Assembly: GCA_023412495.1 (NCBI GenBank) | Contig: JAEYNP010000105.1 | Location: 1-64,000 of the forward strand | Reading direction: 5' to 3' | Source: Pseudomonadota bacterium | GTDB lineage: Bacteria; Desulfobacterota; Desulfobulbia; Desulfobulbales; Desulfocapsaceae | DNA length: 64,000 bases | Part shown: positions 15,842 through 23,445 of the stretch, piece by piece | Position numbering within the stretch: the first letter of the stretch is position 1 | Layout of the letters: each line of letters starts with the position of its first letter | Notes under the pieces: model-generated | What the model saw: only the letters and a program-made list of their open reading frames with translations | What the model was told of the DNA's origin: nothing | The model's database searches: none | Translations under genes and position numbers: made by a program

Positions 15842-17527
15842 ATGAGCGGGGGAAAGCCGCGGACAGAGGGGGCAGGCGGCAAGGCGGAGTCATCGTCCTT
15901 CATGAACCTGCGATCCGACGCGATCGCTGGGCTGACTGCCGCGGCGGTCGTCCTGCCTAAGGCGATGGCCTACGCGACCGTGGCCGGCCTGCCCGTCGCG
16001 ACAGGCCTCTATACCGCCTTTATCCCGACGGCGATATATGCCCTGCTCGGCACGTCCCGGGTACTCAGCGTCAGCACCACCACCACGCTCGCGATTCTGG
16101 CCGGGACGCAGCTCAGTCAGGCGGTGCCTTCCGGCGAGGCCGCCGGGCTGATCACCGCCGCTGCGACGCTTGCCGCCCTCGTCGGAGCGATCCTGGCGCT
16201 GGCTGCCCTGCTGCGGCTCGGCTTTGTCGCAAACTTCATCTCCACCCCCGTGCTTACGGGATTCAAGGCCGGGATCGGCCTGGTGATCGTGCTCGATCAG
16301 GTGCCGAAACTCCTCGGCATCCATCTCGACAAGCAGGGCTTCTTCCGGGACGCCTTTTCCCTGGCGCAGCATATCCCCGAAGCCTCGCCCGTCACGCTGG
16401 CCGTGGCCGGGGCAACCTTCTTTGTGCTGATCGGCATGGAACTGCTCCGGCCGCATTCGCCGGCGCCTCTTGTGGTGGTTGGGGGAAGCATCGCAGCTTC
16501 GTGGTACTTTGGCCTGGCAGAGCGGGGCGTGGCGACGGTCGGTTTGATCCCGCAAGGGCTTCCCTCGCCGACCCTGCCCGACATCGAGCTGGTGGCCGAA
16601 CTGCTGCCGGGGGCCCTCGGCATCGCCCTGATGAGCTTCACCGAGTCGATTGCGGCGGGGCGCGCCTTTGCGGATACATCCGACCCGCCGATCAACGCAA
16701 ACCGTGAATTGGTCGCCACCGGCGCGGCCAACCTGGGCGGGGCGTTTTTCGGGGCCATGCCGGCCGGCGGCGGCACTTCGCAGACCGCGGTCGTGCGGGC
16801 TGCGGGCGGGTGCAGTCAAAAAGCCTCGCTGGTCACCGCCGGCGCCGCGGCCGCCACCATGCTGCTGCTCGCGCCCCTCCTGGGCCTTTTGCCCTATGCC
16901 ACGCTCGCGGCCGTAGTGATCGTCTACTCGGTCGGCCTGATCCAGCCGGCCGAGTTTCGCTTCATCCTCAGAATCCGGAGGATGGAATTCTTTTGGGCCA
17001 TGGTGGCCTGTCTCGGCGTCCTGGTGTTCGGGACGCTGAAGGGAATCGTGGTGGCGATCGTCGTGTCGCTCATCGGCCTGGCAAGCCAGACCGCCAGTCC
17101 GCCAGTCTACGTCATCGGTCGCAAGCGGGGCGCCGACGTGCTGCGACCGCTCACGCCCGCCAATCCCGACGACGAACTCTTCGAAGGGCTGTTGATCCTT
17201 CGGCCGGAAGGGCGCATCTACTTCGTCAATGCCCAGAGTATCGCCGAAAAAATCAACGTGTTGATGGACCAGTACCGGCCCCGGACGGTTGTGCTCGATA
17301 TGAGCCGGGTGCCGGATCTGGAATATTCGGCCCTGCAGATGCTCATCGAGGGTGAGAAGCGCGCGGCCGAGCGCGGCATGACCCTGTGGCTTGCGGCGTT
17401 GAATCCGAGTGTTCTCAAGGTGGTGCGCCAGTCCGGACTGGCCGAGCGCCTGGGCAGGGAGCGATTGCTGTTCAACGCCCGCTCGGCGATCGCCCAATAT
17501 CAGAAAACTGGAGGGCAGGGCGGATGA
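15842..17527 (+). CDS. SulP family anion transporter with C-terminal STAS domain
   Basis: 561 residues from ATG 15842, which follows GGGAGATGA; the frame is open further 5' but that part is not protein-like. The membrane part starts at FMNLRSDAIAGLTAAAVVLP with the SulP signature region (KAMAYATVAGLPVATGLYTA) and has 10-12 segments. The central SFTESIAAGRAFAD is the usual family block. A cytoplasmic STAS domain fills about 440-555 (GRIYFVNAQSIAEKI, RTVVLDMSRVPDLEYSALQM). SulP proteins carry sulfate, bicarbonate, oxalate or other anions, often with Na+ or H+; the substrate is not determined. PPK2 follows 94 bp downstream on the same strand. Confidence 0.9.
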   Translation: MSGGKPRTEGAGGKAESSSFMNLRSDAIAGLTAAAVVLPKAMAYATVAGLPVATGLYTAFIPTAIYALLGTSRVLSVSTTTTLAILAGTQLSQAVPSGEAAGLITAAATLAALVGAILALAALLRLGFVANFISTPVLTGFKAGIGLVIVLDQVPKLLGIHLDKQGFFRDAFSLAQHIPEASPVTLAVAGATFFVLIGMELLRPHSPAPLVVVGGSIAASWYFGLAERGVATVGLIPQGLPSPTLPDIELVAELLPGALGIALMSFTESIAAGRAFADTSDPPINANRELVATGAANLGGAFFGAMPAGGGTSQTAVVRAAGGCSQKASLVTAGAAAATMLLLAPLLGLLPYATLAAVVIVYSVGLIQPAEFRFILRIRRMEFFWAMVACLGVLVFGTLKGIVVAIVVSLIGLASQTASPPVYVIGRKRGADVLRPLTPANPDDELFEGLLILRPEGRIYFVNAQSIAEKINVLMDQYRPRTVVLDMSRVPDLEYSALQMLIEGEKRAAERGMTLWLAALNPSVLKVVRQSGLAERLGRERLLFNARSAIAQYQKTGGQGG

Positions 17528-17621
17528 AAGGGGCGTTTGATCTTCGGGCGGGGCCAACGGCTTCGGCATAACTTCCGGTCTTCCAGGGGGCGGGAAGGCG
17601 AAATCATCACGGGAGGGGGGA

Positions 17622-18443
17622 ATGGGCAAGAACAAGAAGAAAAATATGGAAGAAAAGAAAGGCGAAAACATGGGGCTGCGGCGAAAGGACTATGAAAACG
17701 AACTCGCCAAGCTGCATGGAGAACTGGTGAAACTGCAGCAGTGGGTCGTCCACGAGGGGCTGAAAATCTGTGTCGTCTTCGAGGGACGGGACGGCGCCGG
17801 CAAGGGCGGGGCGATCAAGGCCATCACCGAGCGGGTGAGTCCGAGGATCTTCCGGGTCGTCGCGCTGCCCGCCCCCACCGAACGGGAAAAATCCCAGATG
17901 TACGCCCAGCGTTACCTGCCGCACCTGCCCGCGGCCGGCGAGGTGGTAATCTTCGACCGGAGCTGGTACAACCGGGCCGGGGTCGAGCGGGTGATGGGGT
18001 TTTGCACGGAGGAGCAGGTCGCGCGATTTCTCGATGTTGTCCCGGCCTTCGAAAAGATGATGGTGGAATCGGGCATCATCCTCAGGAAGTACTGGCTCGA
18101 GGTCAGCCCGGAGGAGCAGACCCGGCGCCTGACCGCCCGGATAGACGACTCCCGCAAGGTCTGGAAACTCTCGCCGATGGACTTGCGCTCCTATGACCGC
18201 TGGGATGAGTATACGCAGGCCCGGGATGAAATGTTCGCCAAGACCGACGTTCCCTGGTCGCCGTGGCATGTTGTCGATTCCAATGATAAAAAGCGGGCGC
18301 GCCTGAACCTCATCAGCCATCTGCTCGGTTCCATCGAATACGGGGAGCTGGCAGCAGACAAGGTGAAGCTCCCCAAACGCAAGATCGGCAGCAAATACCG
18401 GGGTCAGGACTATCCGTTCAAGTTCATTCCCGAGAAATACTAA
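17622..18443 (+). CDS. ppk2: Polyphosphate kinase 2
   Basis: 273 residues. The Walker A motif FEGRDGAGKGGAIKAI, the lid/Walker B region FDRSWYNRAGVERVMGFC, and the later RRLTARIDDSRKVWKLSPMD and YDRWDEYTQARDEMF are all typical of PPK2. The family moves phosphate between polyphosphate and nucleoside di- or monophosphates in the cytoplasm. The length fits a single-domain PPK2. The ATG follows GGGAGGGGGG; later in-frame ATGs (17646, 17670) are possible starts because the first 16 residues are Lys-rich and poorly conserved. It lies downstream of SulP and may be co-transcribed with it. Confidence 0.92.
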   Translation: MGKNKKKNMEEKKGENMGLRRKDYENELAKLHGELVKLQQWVVHEGLKICVVFEGRDGAGKGGAIKAITERVSPRIFRVVALPAPTEREKSQMYAQRYLPHLPAAGEVVIFDRSWYNRAGVERVMGFCTEEQVARFLDVVPAFEKMMVESGIILRKYWLEVSPEEQTRRLTARIDDSRKVWKLSPMDLRSYDRWDEYTQARDEMFAKTDVPWSPWHVVDSNDKKRARLNLISHLLGSIEYGELAADKVKLPKRKIGSKYRGQDYPFKFIPEKY

Positions 18444-18480
18444 TGCGGCTGACGCCCGCAACCCAAGGGTTGTATCGCTC

Positions 18481-18578
18481 CCACAGCAGAGGGGACTCTT
18501 TTCAGTATACCCTTGAGGGGTATAAGTACCTTCACGAAATTCATTCTTAAAAAACAAGAAATGAATTTCTAAGGTACT
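18481..18578 (-). repeat. REP-like palindromic repeat, copy 3 (inverted)
   Basis: On the minus strand AGTACCTT (18578-18571) opens a long stem with GAAATTCATTTC and its partner, closing with AAGGTACT (18532-18525). The tail that follows, TATACCCCTCAAGGGTATAC then TGAAAAGAGTCCC, matches copy 2 and reaches 18481. The remaining gap to the next gene (18579-18885) shows nothing but a TCTAGA-type palindrome. Confidence 0.75.
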
Positions 18579-18828
18579 AAAATGTCGAGAGATGACATCT
18601 TGCCGGACGAATCGCCATGATCGCCAAGCTGCTCTTCTCGTTTTTTCTGATAGCCTGTGCGTGTCCATTCATGCGAGTGGGATGACCTTCCTGCTCGCTT
18701 GGTTGACCGCCAGACTAACCTCTTCGATGACCATAAGGGTGGAAAAAAGGCTGAATCCTAACCAAAAAAACTGTTGCGTCGGGCTTGTATATTGGAGTAA
18801 TTTTTAGTTTGGCAATTCGAACGTGATG

Positions 18829-18843
18829 TCTAGAAAATCTAGA
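18829..18843. promoter_or_regulatory. Perfect palindrome upstream of the efflux operon
   Basis: TCTAGA-AAA-TCTAGA is a direct and nearly inverted repeat of a palindromic hexamer, 43 bp before the chosen start of the DUF3302 gene. It could be an operator. No regulator gene is nearby, so this is only a candidate. Confidence 0.3.
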
Positions 18844-18885
18844 CAAGCGATCCTTATACAATACAGAGAAACTCGTCATTATCAT

Positions 18886-19425
18886 ATGAACAAAATTACT
18901 CCATCGATTTATTTTTTTCAGGGCGTCGGTCGGAGCCGATTAGGTCCGGGACCGATATGCCAGGGGCTGTTCGCCCTCTGGCTCATCTTCCATGCCGCAC
19001 CCGCCCAGGCCTCAATCTTCAAAGGGGAGACCCTTGATAAGGTGGCCGATGTCATCTCCTGGGTGGTGCTGGTCGTCGCGCCGATTGTGGCGATCGCCGT
19101 GTTCTGGCTGATCCACATCCTGCCAGAAAAAATTGCGGAGAGGAGAAAGCATCCCCAGGCCAAGGCCATCCAGACCCTCTGTCTGCTATCGCTCTTTTTC
19201 GGCGGCCTGCTCTGGCCGCTTGCCTGGCTTTGGGCGTATTCGAGGCCGGTCTTCTACAAGATGGCCTACGGCACTGACACGGTGGAACACGAACATGGCG
19301 TGAAAGCGGCTCAGGTTCCGGCCGAAGCCGATGCCGAAGAGGCGCAGCGACTGCGGGCGCGGGTCGCGGAACTCGAGGCGCAGGTGGCCATGCAGCACAA
19401 GGCCGCGGAAGGAGGGCATTACTGA
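18886..19425 (+). CDS. DUF3302 inner-membrane protein
   Basis: 179 residues from ATG 18886 (MNKITPSIYFF); an extended frame from GTG 18823 runs over the palindrome and is less likely. An N-terminal signal-like segment (GLFALWLIFHAAPAQA) is followed by two membrane helices (VISWVVLVVAPIVAIAVFWL, TLCLLSLFFGGLLWPLAWLW) and a cytoplasmic tail ending in a coiled coil (EAQRLRARVAELEAQV). This is the DUF3302 layout, as in E. coli YiaW, which pairs with the HlyD-type YiaV. Here too it is directly followed, one base later, by an HlyD-type gene. It is probably a structural partner of the transporter. Confidence 0.8.
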   Translation: MNKITPSIYFFQGVGRSRLGPGPICQGLFALWLIFHAAPAQASIFKGETLDKVADVISWVVLVVAPIVAIAVFWLIHILPEKIAERRKHPQAKAIQTLCLLSLFFGGLLWPLAWLWAYSRPVFYKMAYGTDTVEHEHGVKAAQVPAEADAEEAQRLRARVAELEAQVAMQHKAAEGGHY

Positions 19426-19426
19426 T

Positions 19427-20608
19427 ATGGAACTCCTCCTTCTCATGATCTATTCGTTTTTCGTCTGGCTGATCTTCTTTAAGTTCAAATGGCTGCCTTG
19501 GAACATCACGACCCAGGTGATCGTCATCACCATCCCCATCATCGGCATCGCGGCCTTGATCCTGCTTCTCAATGTCTATGCCCCTTCCTCGGGAGACGTC
19601 CGTGTGGTCAATTACGTCGTCGCCATCAACCCGCGGGTGAACGGTCTGGTCACCGAAGTGCCGGTGGAGCCCAACCGGCCGATCAAGAAGGGGGATGTCC
19701 TGTTCAAAATCGATCCGGTGCCCTATCAGAACGAGGTAAAGGCCGCCAAGGCCCAGCTGGAGCAGTTGAAGGTGCAGCTGATCACCGCCGAGGCCAACAT
19801 CCGCAGCCAGCGCGAAGAGTTGAATGCCGCAACTGCCAAGAAGGAGGCCATTGCCGCCAAGCTGAAGCTCGCCAAGCTGCGCAAGGGGCAGTTCAAGAGC
19901 CTGGCCGAGACGGGCGCCGGCAACAGGTTCGATTTCGAGCAGAACCAGGCCGACATCGCCAACCTGACCGCCGAGCTCGCCGCGGCCGAGGCCAGCGAGT
20001 CGCAGATCGCCGAGATCCTGGCCGCCAAGACGCCCGAAGGCGAACAGGATACCATAGCCGATATCAAGGCCCAGATCGCTCGGGCCGAGGCTCAGCTTGC
20101 CGACTCCCAGTGGAAGCTGGACCAGACCGTTTATCACGCCCCGGCCGACGGCACCGTGGTGTCGCTGGCGCTGCGTCCGGGGGCCATGGCCGTGCCGCTG
20201 CCGATGGTTCCCGCCATGAACTTCGTCGAGAATGAGCAGTGGATTCTCGCCATCTTCAATCAGAACGAGGTGCGCAAGGTCAAGTCAGACCAGGAGGCGG
20301 AAATCGCCTTCAGGATGCATCCCGGCCGGATCGTCAAATGCCGGGTGGACTCCATCATGTGGGCCACCGCCCAGGGCCAGCTGCCCATCGGCGGGGTGAA
20401 TACGGCGGCCGGCGTCGCCCCGATCCCGCCCAACAGCCTTGCCGTCCGCCTTCTGGTGGCCGAGAAGGACCGGGATATCTTTCTTGCCGCCGGAGCCAGC
20501 GGCGCGGGGGCGATCTATACCGACAGCGGCGAGATGATCCATATCATCCGCAAGGTGTTTCTCCGGGTCAGCGCTAAGCTCGACTGGCTGATCATGAAAC
20601 TGCACTGA
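19427..20608 (+). CDS. HlyD/EmrA-type periplasmic adaptor protein
   Basis: 393 residues from ATG 19427, behind GGAGGG and one base after the DUF3302 stop. Two N-terminal membrane segments (LLLLMIYSFFVWLIFF, VIVITIPIIGIAALILLLNV) are followed by the split lipoyl domain (VVAINPRVNGLVTEVPVEPN then HAPADGTVVSLALRPGAMA), a long coiled coil (about 110-225) and a beta-barrel part. Such adaptors bridge an inner-membrane pump and a TolC-like channel. The closest layout is YiaV/YibH, with two N-terminal helices and a DUF3302 partner. No dedicated MFS or ABC pump is present in this operon. Confidence 0.88.
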   Translation: MELLLLMIYSFFVWLIFFKFKWLPWNITTQVIVITIPIIGIAALILLLNVYAPSSGDVRVVNYVVAINPRVNGLVTEVPVEPNRPIKKGDVLFKIDPVPYQNEVKAAKAQLEQLKVQLITAEANIRSQREELNAATAKKEAIAAKLKLAKLRKGQFKSLAETGAGNRFDFEQNQADIANLTAELAAAEASESQIAEILAAKTPEGEQDTIADIKAQIARAEAQLADSQWKLDQTVYHAPADGTVVSLALRPGAMAVPLPMVPAMNFVENEQWILAIFNQNEVRKVKSDQEAEIAFRMHPGRIVKCRVDSIMWATAQGQLPIGGVNTAAGVAPIPPNSLAVRLLVAEKDRDIFLAAGASGAGAIYTDSGEMIHIIRKVFLRVSAKLDWLIMKLH

Positions 20609-20622
20609 CAGGCGGAGGGAAT

Positions 20623-22098
20623 ATGCGCGAGAGACCATTGCGGGTACGGAGACTCTCACCGGGCGCACTCTCATGCTGCCTTTTCATGTTGTGGTGTCTG
20701 CTGCTCTTTACTGCCGGCTGTTCGCTCAAGGATCCCCCGCTACCGGAGGAAATTCGCCGGCAGGCAGGCCTCGCGCTGCCCGTGGAGTGGCAGGCGGGCG
20801 GTGCGCCGGGACCTGTCGCCGACAACTGGCTGGCCAATTTTCAGGACGACAACCTCGCCATCCTGGTGACCGAGGCGGTGATCCGCAACCCGGATCTCAG
20901 GGTCAGCGCCGTGAAGGTCGAGCAGGCGGCCGAATATGTCAACCTCGCCAAGGCCAATCTGCTGCCGGCATTGAATATCCTCGGCACCGGCGGCACCAAG
21001 TCCGGCGGCGGCGACGCGACCTCAGCCCTGCAGGGCATCGCCCTGGTCGCCTCCTGGGAGCTGGACCTCTGGGGCCGCCTGCGCTATGGCCGTCAGGCTG
21101 CGGTGGAGAGCTATATGTCGGCCCGGGCCGATCTCGAATTCGCCCGCCAGTCCATCGCGGCCGCCACTGCCAAGAGCTGGTTTACCGCCACCGAAACCTG
21201 GCTGCAGAAGCAGATCGCGGGCGAAATGGTGCAGTCGGCCGAGCTGTTGCTGGCCTTGACGGAAAAACGCTATGAGGTGGGGGTGATTGGACAGGACGAC
21301 GTGGCGCTGGCCCAGGCCAGCTTCGGCACCCTCCGGGACCAGGCCGTGCAGGTCGATTTGGCCCACGGGCAGGCGATTCGGGCGCTGGAACTGCTGATCG
21401 GCCGGTATCCGTCCGCCGAGCTGAAGGCCCGCCGGGAGCTGGCCAAGCTGCCCGGCCCCGTGCCTGTCGGCATCCCCCTGCAACTGCTCGAACGCCGTCC
21501 CGACCTCATCGCTGCCGAGCGCCGGGTGGCGGCGGCCTTCAACCGGGTCGGCGAGGCAAAGGCAGCCCGTCTGCCCAAGATCACCCTCAATGCCAGCGTC
21601 GCCGCCTTCACCAGCGAAGTCATAAGATTGAAAGACGATTTCAGCAATCCCGTCAGCGGCGCCGGGGCTCGGCTGGTTGCCCCGGTCTATCAGGGGGGAG
21701 CGCTTCAGACACAGGTGGAAATCCGCAGCCTCGAACAAAAGGAGGCTGTCGCCGAATATGCCGCAAAGGCCCTGCGCGCGCTCGGCGACGTCGAGAATGC
21801 TCTGGCCGCGATAGAAAACCTGGCTGAGCGCGAACGACTCCTGCAGCGCAACGTTGTCGACCAGCAGCGGGCCTTCGATCTGGTGCAGACATCCTATAGG
21901 ACAGGTTCGGGCGATCTGCGGGGCGTCCAGCAGCAGCTGCTCGACCTGCACGCCGCCCGTCTGAGTCTCTTGCGCGTCCAGAGCGAACAGCTGAGCCAGC
22001 GGGTCAATCTCCATCTCGCGCTGGGCGGCAGCTTCGAAAAACCCCGGAATACCGATGCAGGCGTCGCTGAGGGGACATCCTGGACACGATTTCCTTAA
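20623..22098 (+). CDS. TolC/NodT-type outer-membrane efflux lipoprotein
   Basis: 491 residues. A signal peptide ends in a lipobox (LLLFTAGCSL), so Cys is lipid-anchored. Two OEP repeats follow, with the usual marks: WLANFQDDNLAILVTEAVIR, LDLWGRLRYG, then GIPLQLLERRPDLIAAERR (the NodT-family RRPD block) and APVYQGGALQ. Length and motifs fit the RND/HlyD outer-membrane factor family (NodT, OprM). The start is 14 bp after the HlyD stop, behind GGAGGGA, in the same operon. It should provide the exit channel for the upstream adaptor. Confidence 0.9.
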   Translation: MRERPLRVRRLSPGALSCCLFMLWCLLLFTAGCSLKDPPLPEEIRRQAGLALPVEWQAGGAPGPVADNWLANFQDDNLAILVTEAVIRNPDLRVSAVKVEQAAEYVNLAKANLLPALNILGTGGTKSGGGDATSALQGIALVASWELDLWGRLRYGRQAAVESYMSARADLEFARQSIAAATAKSWFTATETWLQKQIAGEMVQSAELLLALTEKRYEVGVIGQDDVALAQASFGTLRDQAVQVDLAHGQAIRALELLIGRYPSAELKARRELAKLPGPVPVGIPLQLLERRPDLIAAERRVAAAFNRVGEAKAARLPKITLNASVAAFTSEVIRLKDDFSNPVSGAGARLVAPVYQGGALQTQVEIRSLEQKEAVAEYAAKALRALGDVENALAAIENLAERERLLQRNVVDQQRAFDLVQTSYRTGSGDLRGVQQQLLDLHAARLSLLRVQSEQLSQRVNLHLALGGSFEKPRNTDAGVAEGTSWTRFP

Positions 22099-22125
22099 TT
22101 CTGAACATAACAAGGTGGCAAGGCC

Positions 22126-23433
22126 ATGATAAACACGAAAAAAGCTCTAATGGAACGGAAATGGCGCATGTGGTCTGTGTTGACGTTGTTGTTCGCCGGC
22201 TGGTTGATCGGGAATCAGCAGGCAGTGGCCCAGACGCGGGACGGGCTGGAAGAGAAGGCCATTCTGAAAGCCTCCTCGCTTATCGCTCCCGAGCTGCTGA
22301 AGAGCGACCTGTACACGGTCGAAGAGGAGGTGGTCAACGACGGCCTGCTCAACCACTACACGGTGCGCTCCAAATTCGGTCAGTTCCGTGCCGATTCCGA
22401 CCTGGCCCTCAAACAGCTTCTTCATGAAATACAGGCCATTGCGGCCATGAAAAAGATAGACACGAAAAATACCGCCGCGGAATCCGTGGTGGAGTCCGGC
22501 AAGCATGCGGTGGACGCCGTGGGTAACCTGGTGACTGACCCGCAGAAGACGCTGGAAGGGGCGGCGGCCGGCGTCAGCAGTCTGTTCCACCGCGCCTCCC
22601 AGGCTGTCGGCAGAAGGCAGACAACCGCGGCCGAGGACCCGAAGATCGAGCAGATCATCGGCAAATCGAAGTCGAAGGGGGATATTGCCAACAAATTTGG
22701 GGTCAGCGTCTATTCGCAGAATCCGGTTTTGCAAGGGGAACTGGAGCGGTTGGGCTGGGCCGATTATCTCGGCGGGCTGGGGGTGGGGCTCGCCCAGTCA
22801 GCCGTGCCGGGAGCAAGCGGCCTGCTGCTGACCACATCGGGCACGGCCCGTCTGCTCAATGAAGTCATCAACAATACTCCCGCCTCCGAATTGTGGGTGC
22901 GAAACAAGAATGCATTGGAGGCGATGAATGTCGACCCCGACACGGTGCAGCTCTTTCTCAACAACCCCTCCTTTTCTCCCGCCTTGTTTACAATCATGGT
23001 CGAGGCCATGAAAGAGATGAAGGGAGTGGCCAACCGGGCGCTGTTCGTCAAGATCGGCCTCCAGGCCCATACCCATGAGATGGCCGATGTCATCACCAAA
23101 ATGACCACGATGCTCGCCGGCTACCATACGAATGTCGAACCGCTGCAGGGCGTCGCACCGTATGGTCGATTCCTGTACGGCCAGACGCAACGAGGTGTGG
23201 CGGTGGTGGCCTTTCCGGCAGACCACGTTCTCTGGAGCGCCAGGGTCGCCGATGCCGCGACCTGGCTTTCGGAGCCCGGGAAAGGCCGGACCAAGCCTGC
23301 CGGCATGCAGCTGTGGGTCCTCGGGGATTTCAGCTCCACGGCCCGGGCGGAACTGCAGAAGCTGGGCTGGGAAATCCATCCCGACGCGCGGGACAAGCTG
23401 CTACCGCTAAAGAAAGAAAAAAACTCCCCATAA
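22126..23433 (+). CDS. Secreted protein of unknown function in the efflux operon
   Basis: 435 residues. The N-terminus WSVLTLLFAGWLIGNQQAVA is a signal peptide. The mature part has no motif I can name; a central Gly-rich stretch (YLGGLGVGLAQSAVPGASGL) might pack against a membrane. Near residue 190 the block NKFGVSVYSQNPVLQGELER stands out as well conserved-looking. It follows the TolC-like gene by 27 bp and precedes the next secreted protein by 12 bp, so it belongs to the same transcript. A periplasmic role linked to the exporter is inference. Confidence 0.6.
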   Translation: MINTKKALMERKWRMWSVLTLLFAGWLIGNQQAVAQTRDGLEEKAILKASSLIAPELLKSDLYTVEEEVVNDGLLNHYTVRSKFGQFRADSDLALKQLLHEIQAIAAMKKIDTKNTAAESVVESGKHAVDAVGNLVTDPQKTLEGAAAGVSSLFHRASQAVGRRQTTAAEDPKIEQIIGKSKSKGDIANKFGVSVYSQNPVLQGELERLGWADYLGGLGVGLAQSAVPGASGLLLTTSGTARLLNEVINNTPASELWVRNKNALEAMNVDPDTVQLFLNNPSFSPALFTIMVEAMKEMKGVANRALFVKIGLQAHTHEMADVITKMTTMLAGYHTNVEPLQGVAPYGRFLYGQTQRGVAVVAFPADHVLWSARVADAATWLSEPGKGRTKPAGMQLWVLGDFSSTARAELQKLGWEIHPDARDKLLPLKKEKNSP

Positions 23434-23445
23434 AAGGGTGACATT

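Noticed and set aside
15890..17671. 593-codon minus-strand ORF opposite SulP
   Set aside because: Antisense to a well-supported SulP-STAS gene; the translation is His/Arg/Gly-rich and low complexity.
17607..18668. 353-codon minus-strand ORF opposite PPK2
   Set aside because: Antisense to PPK2. Its N-terminal residues are just translated palindromic repeat, the same peptide-like string (NEFREGTY) that appears near copy 2.
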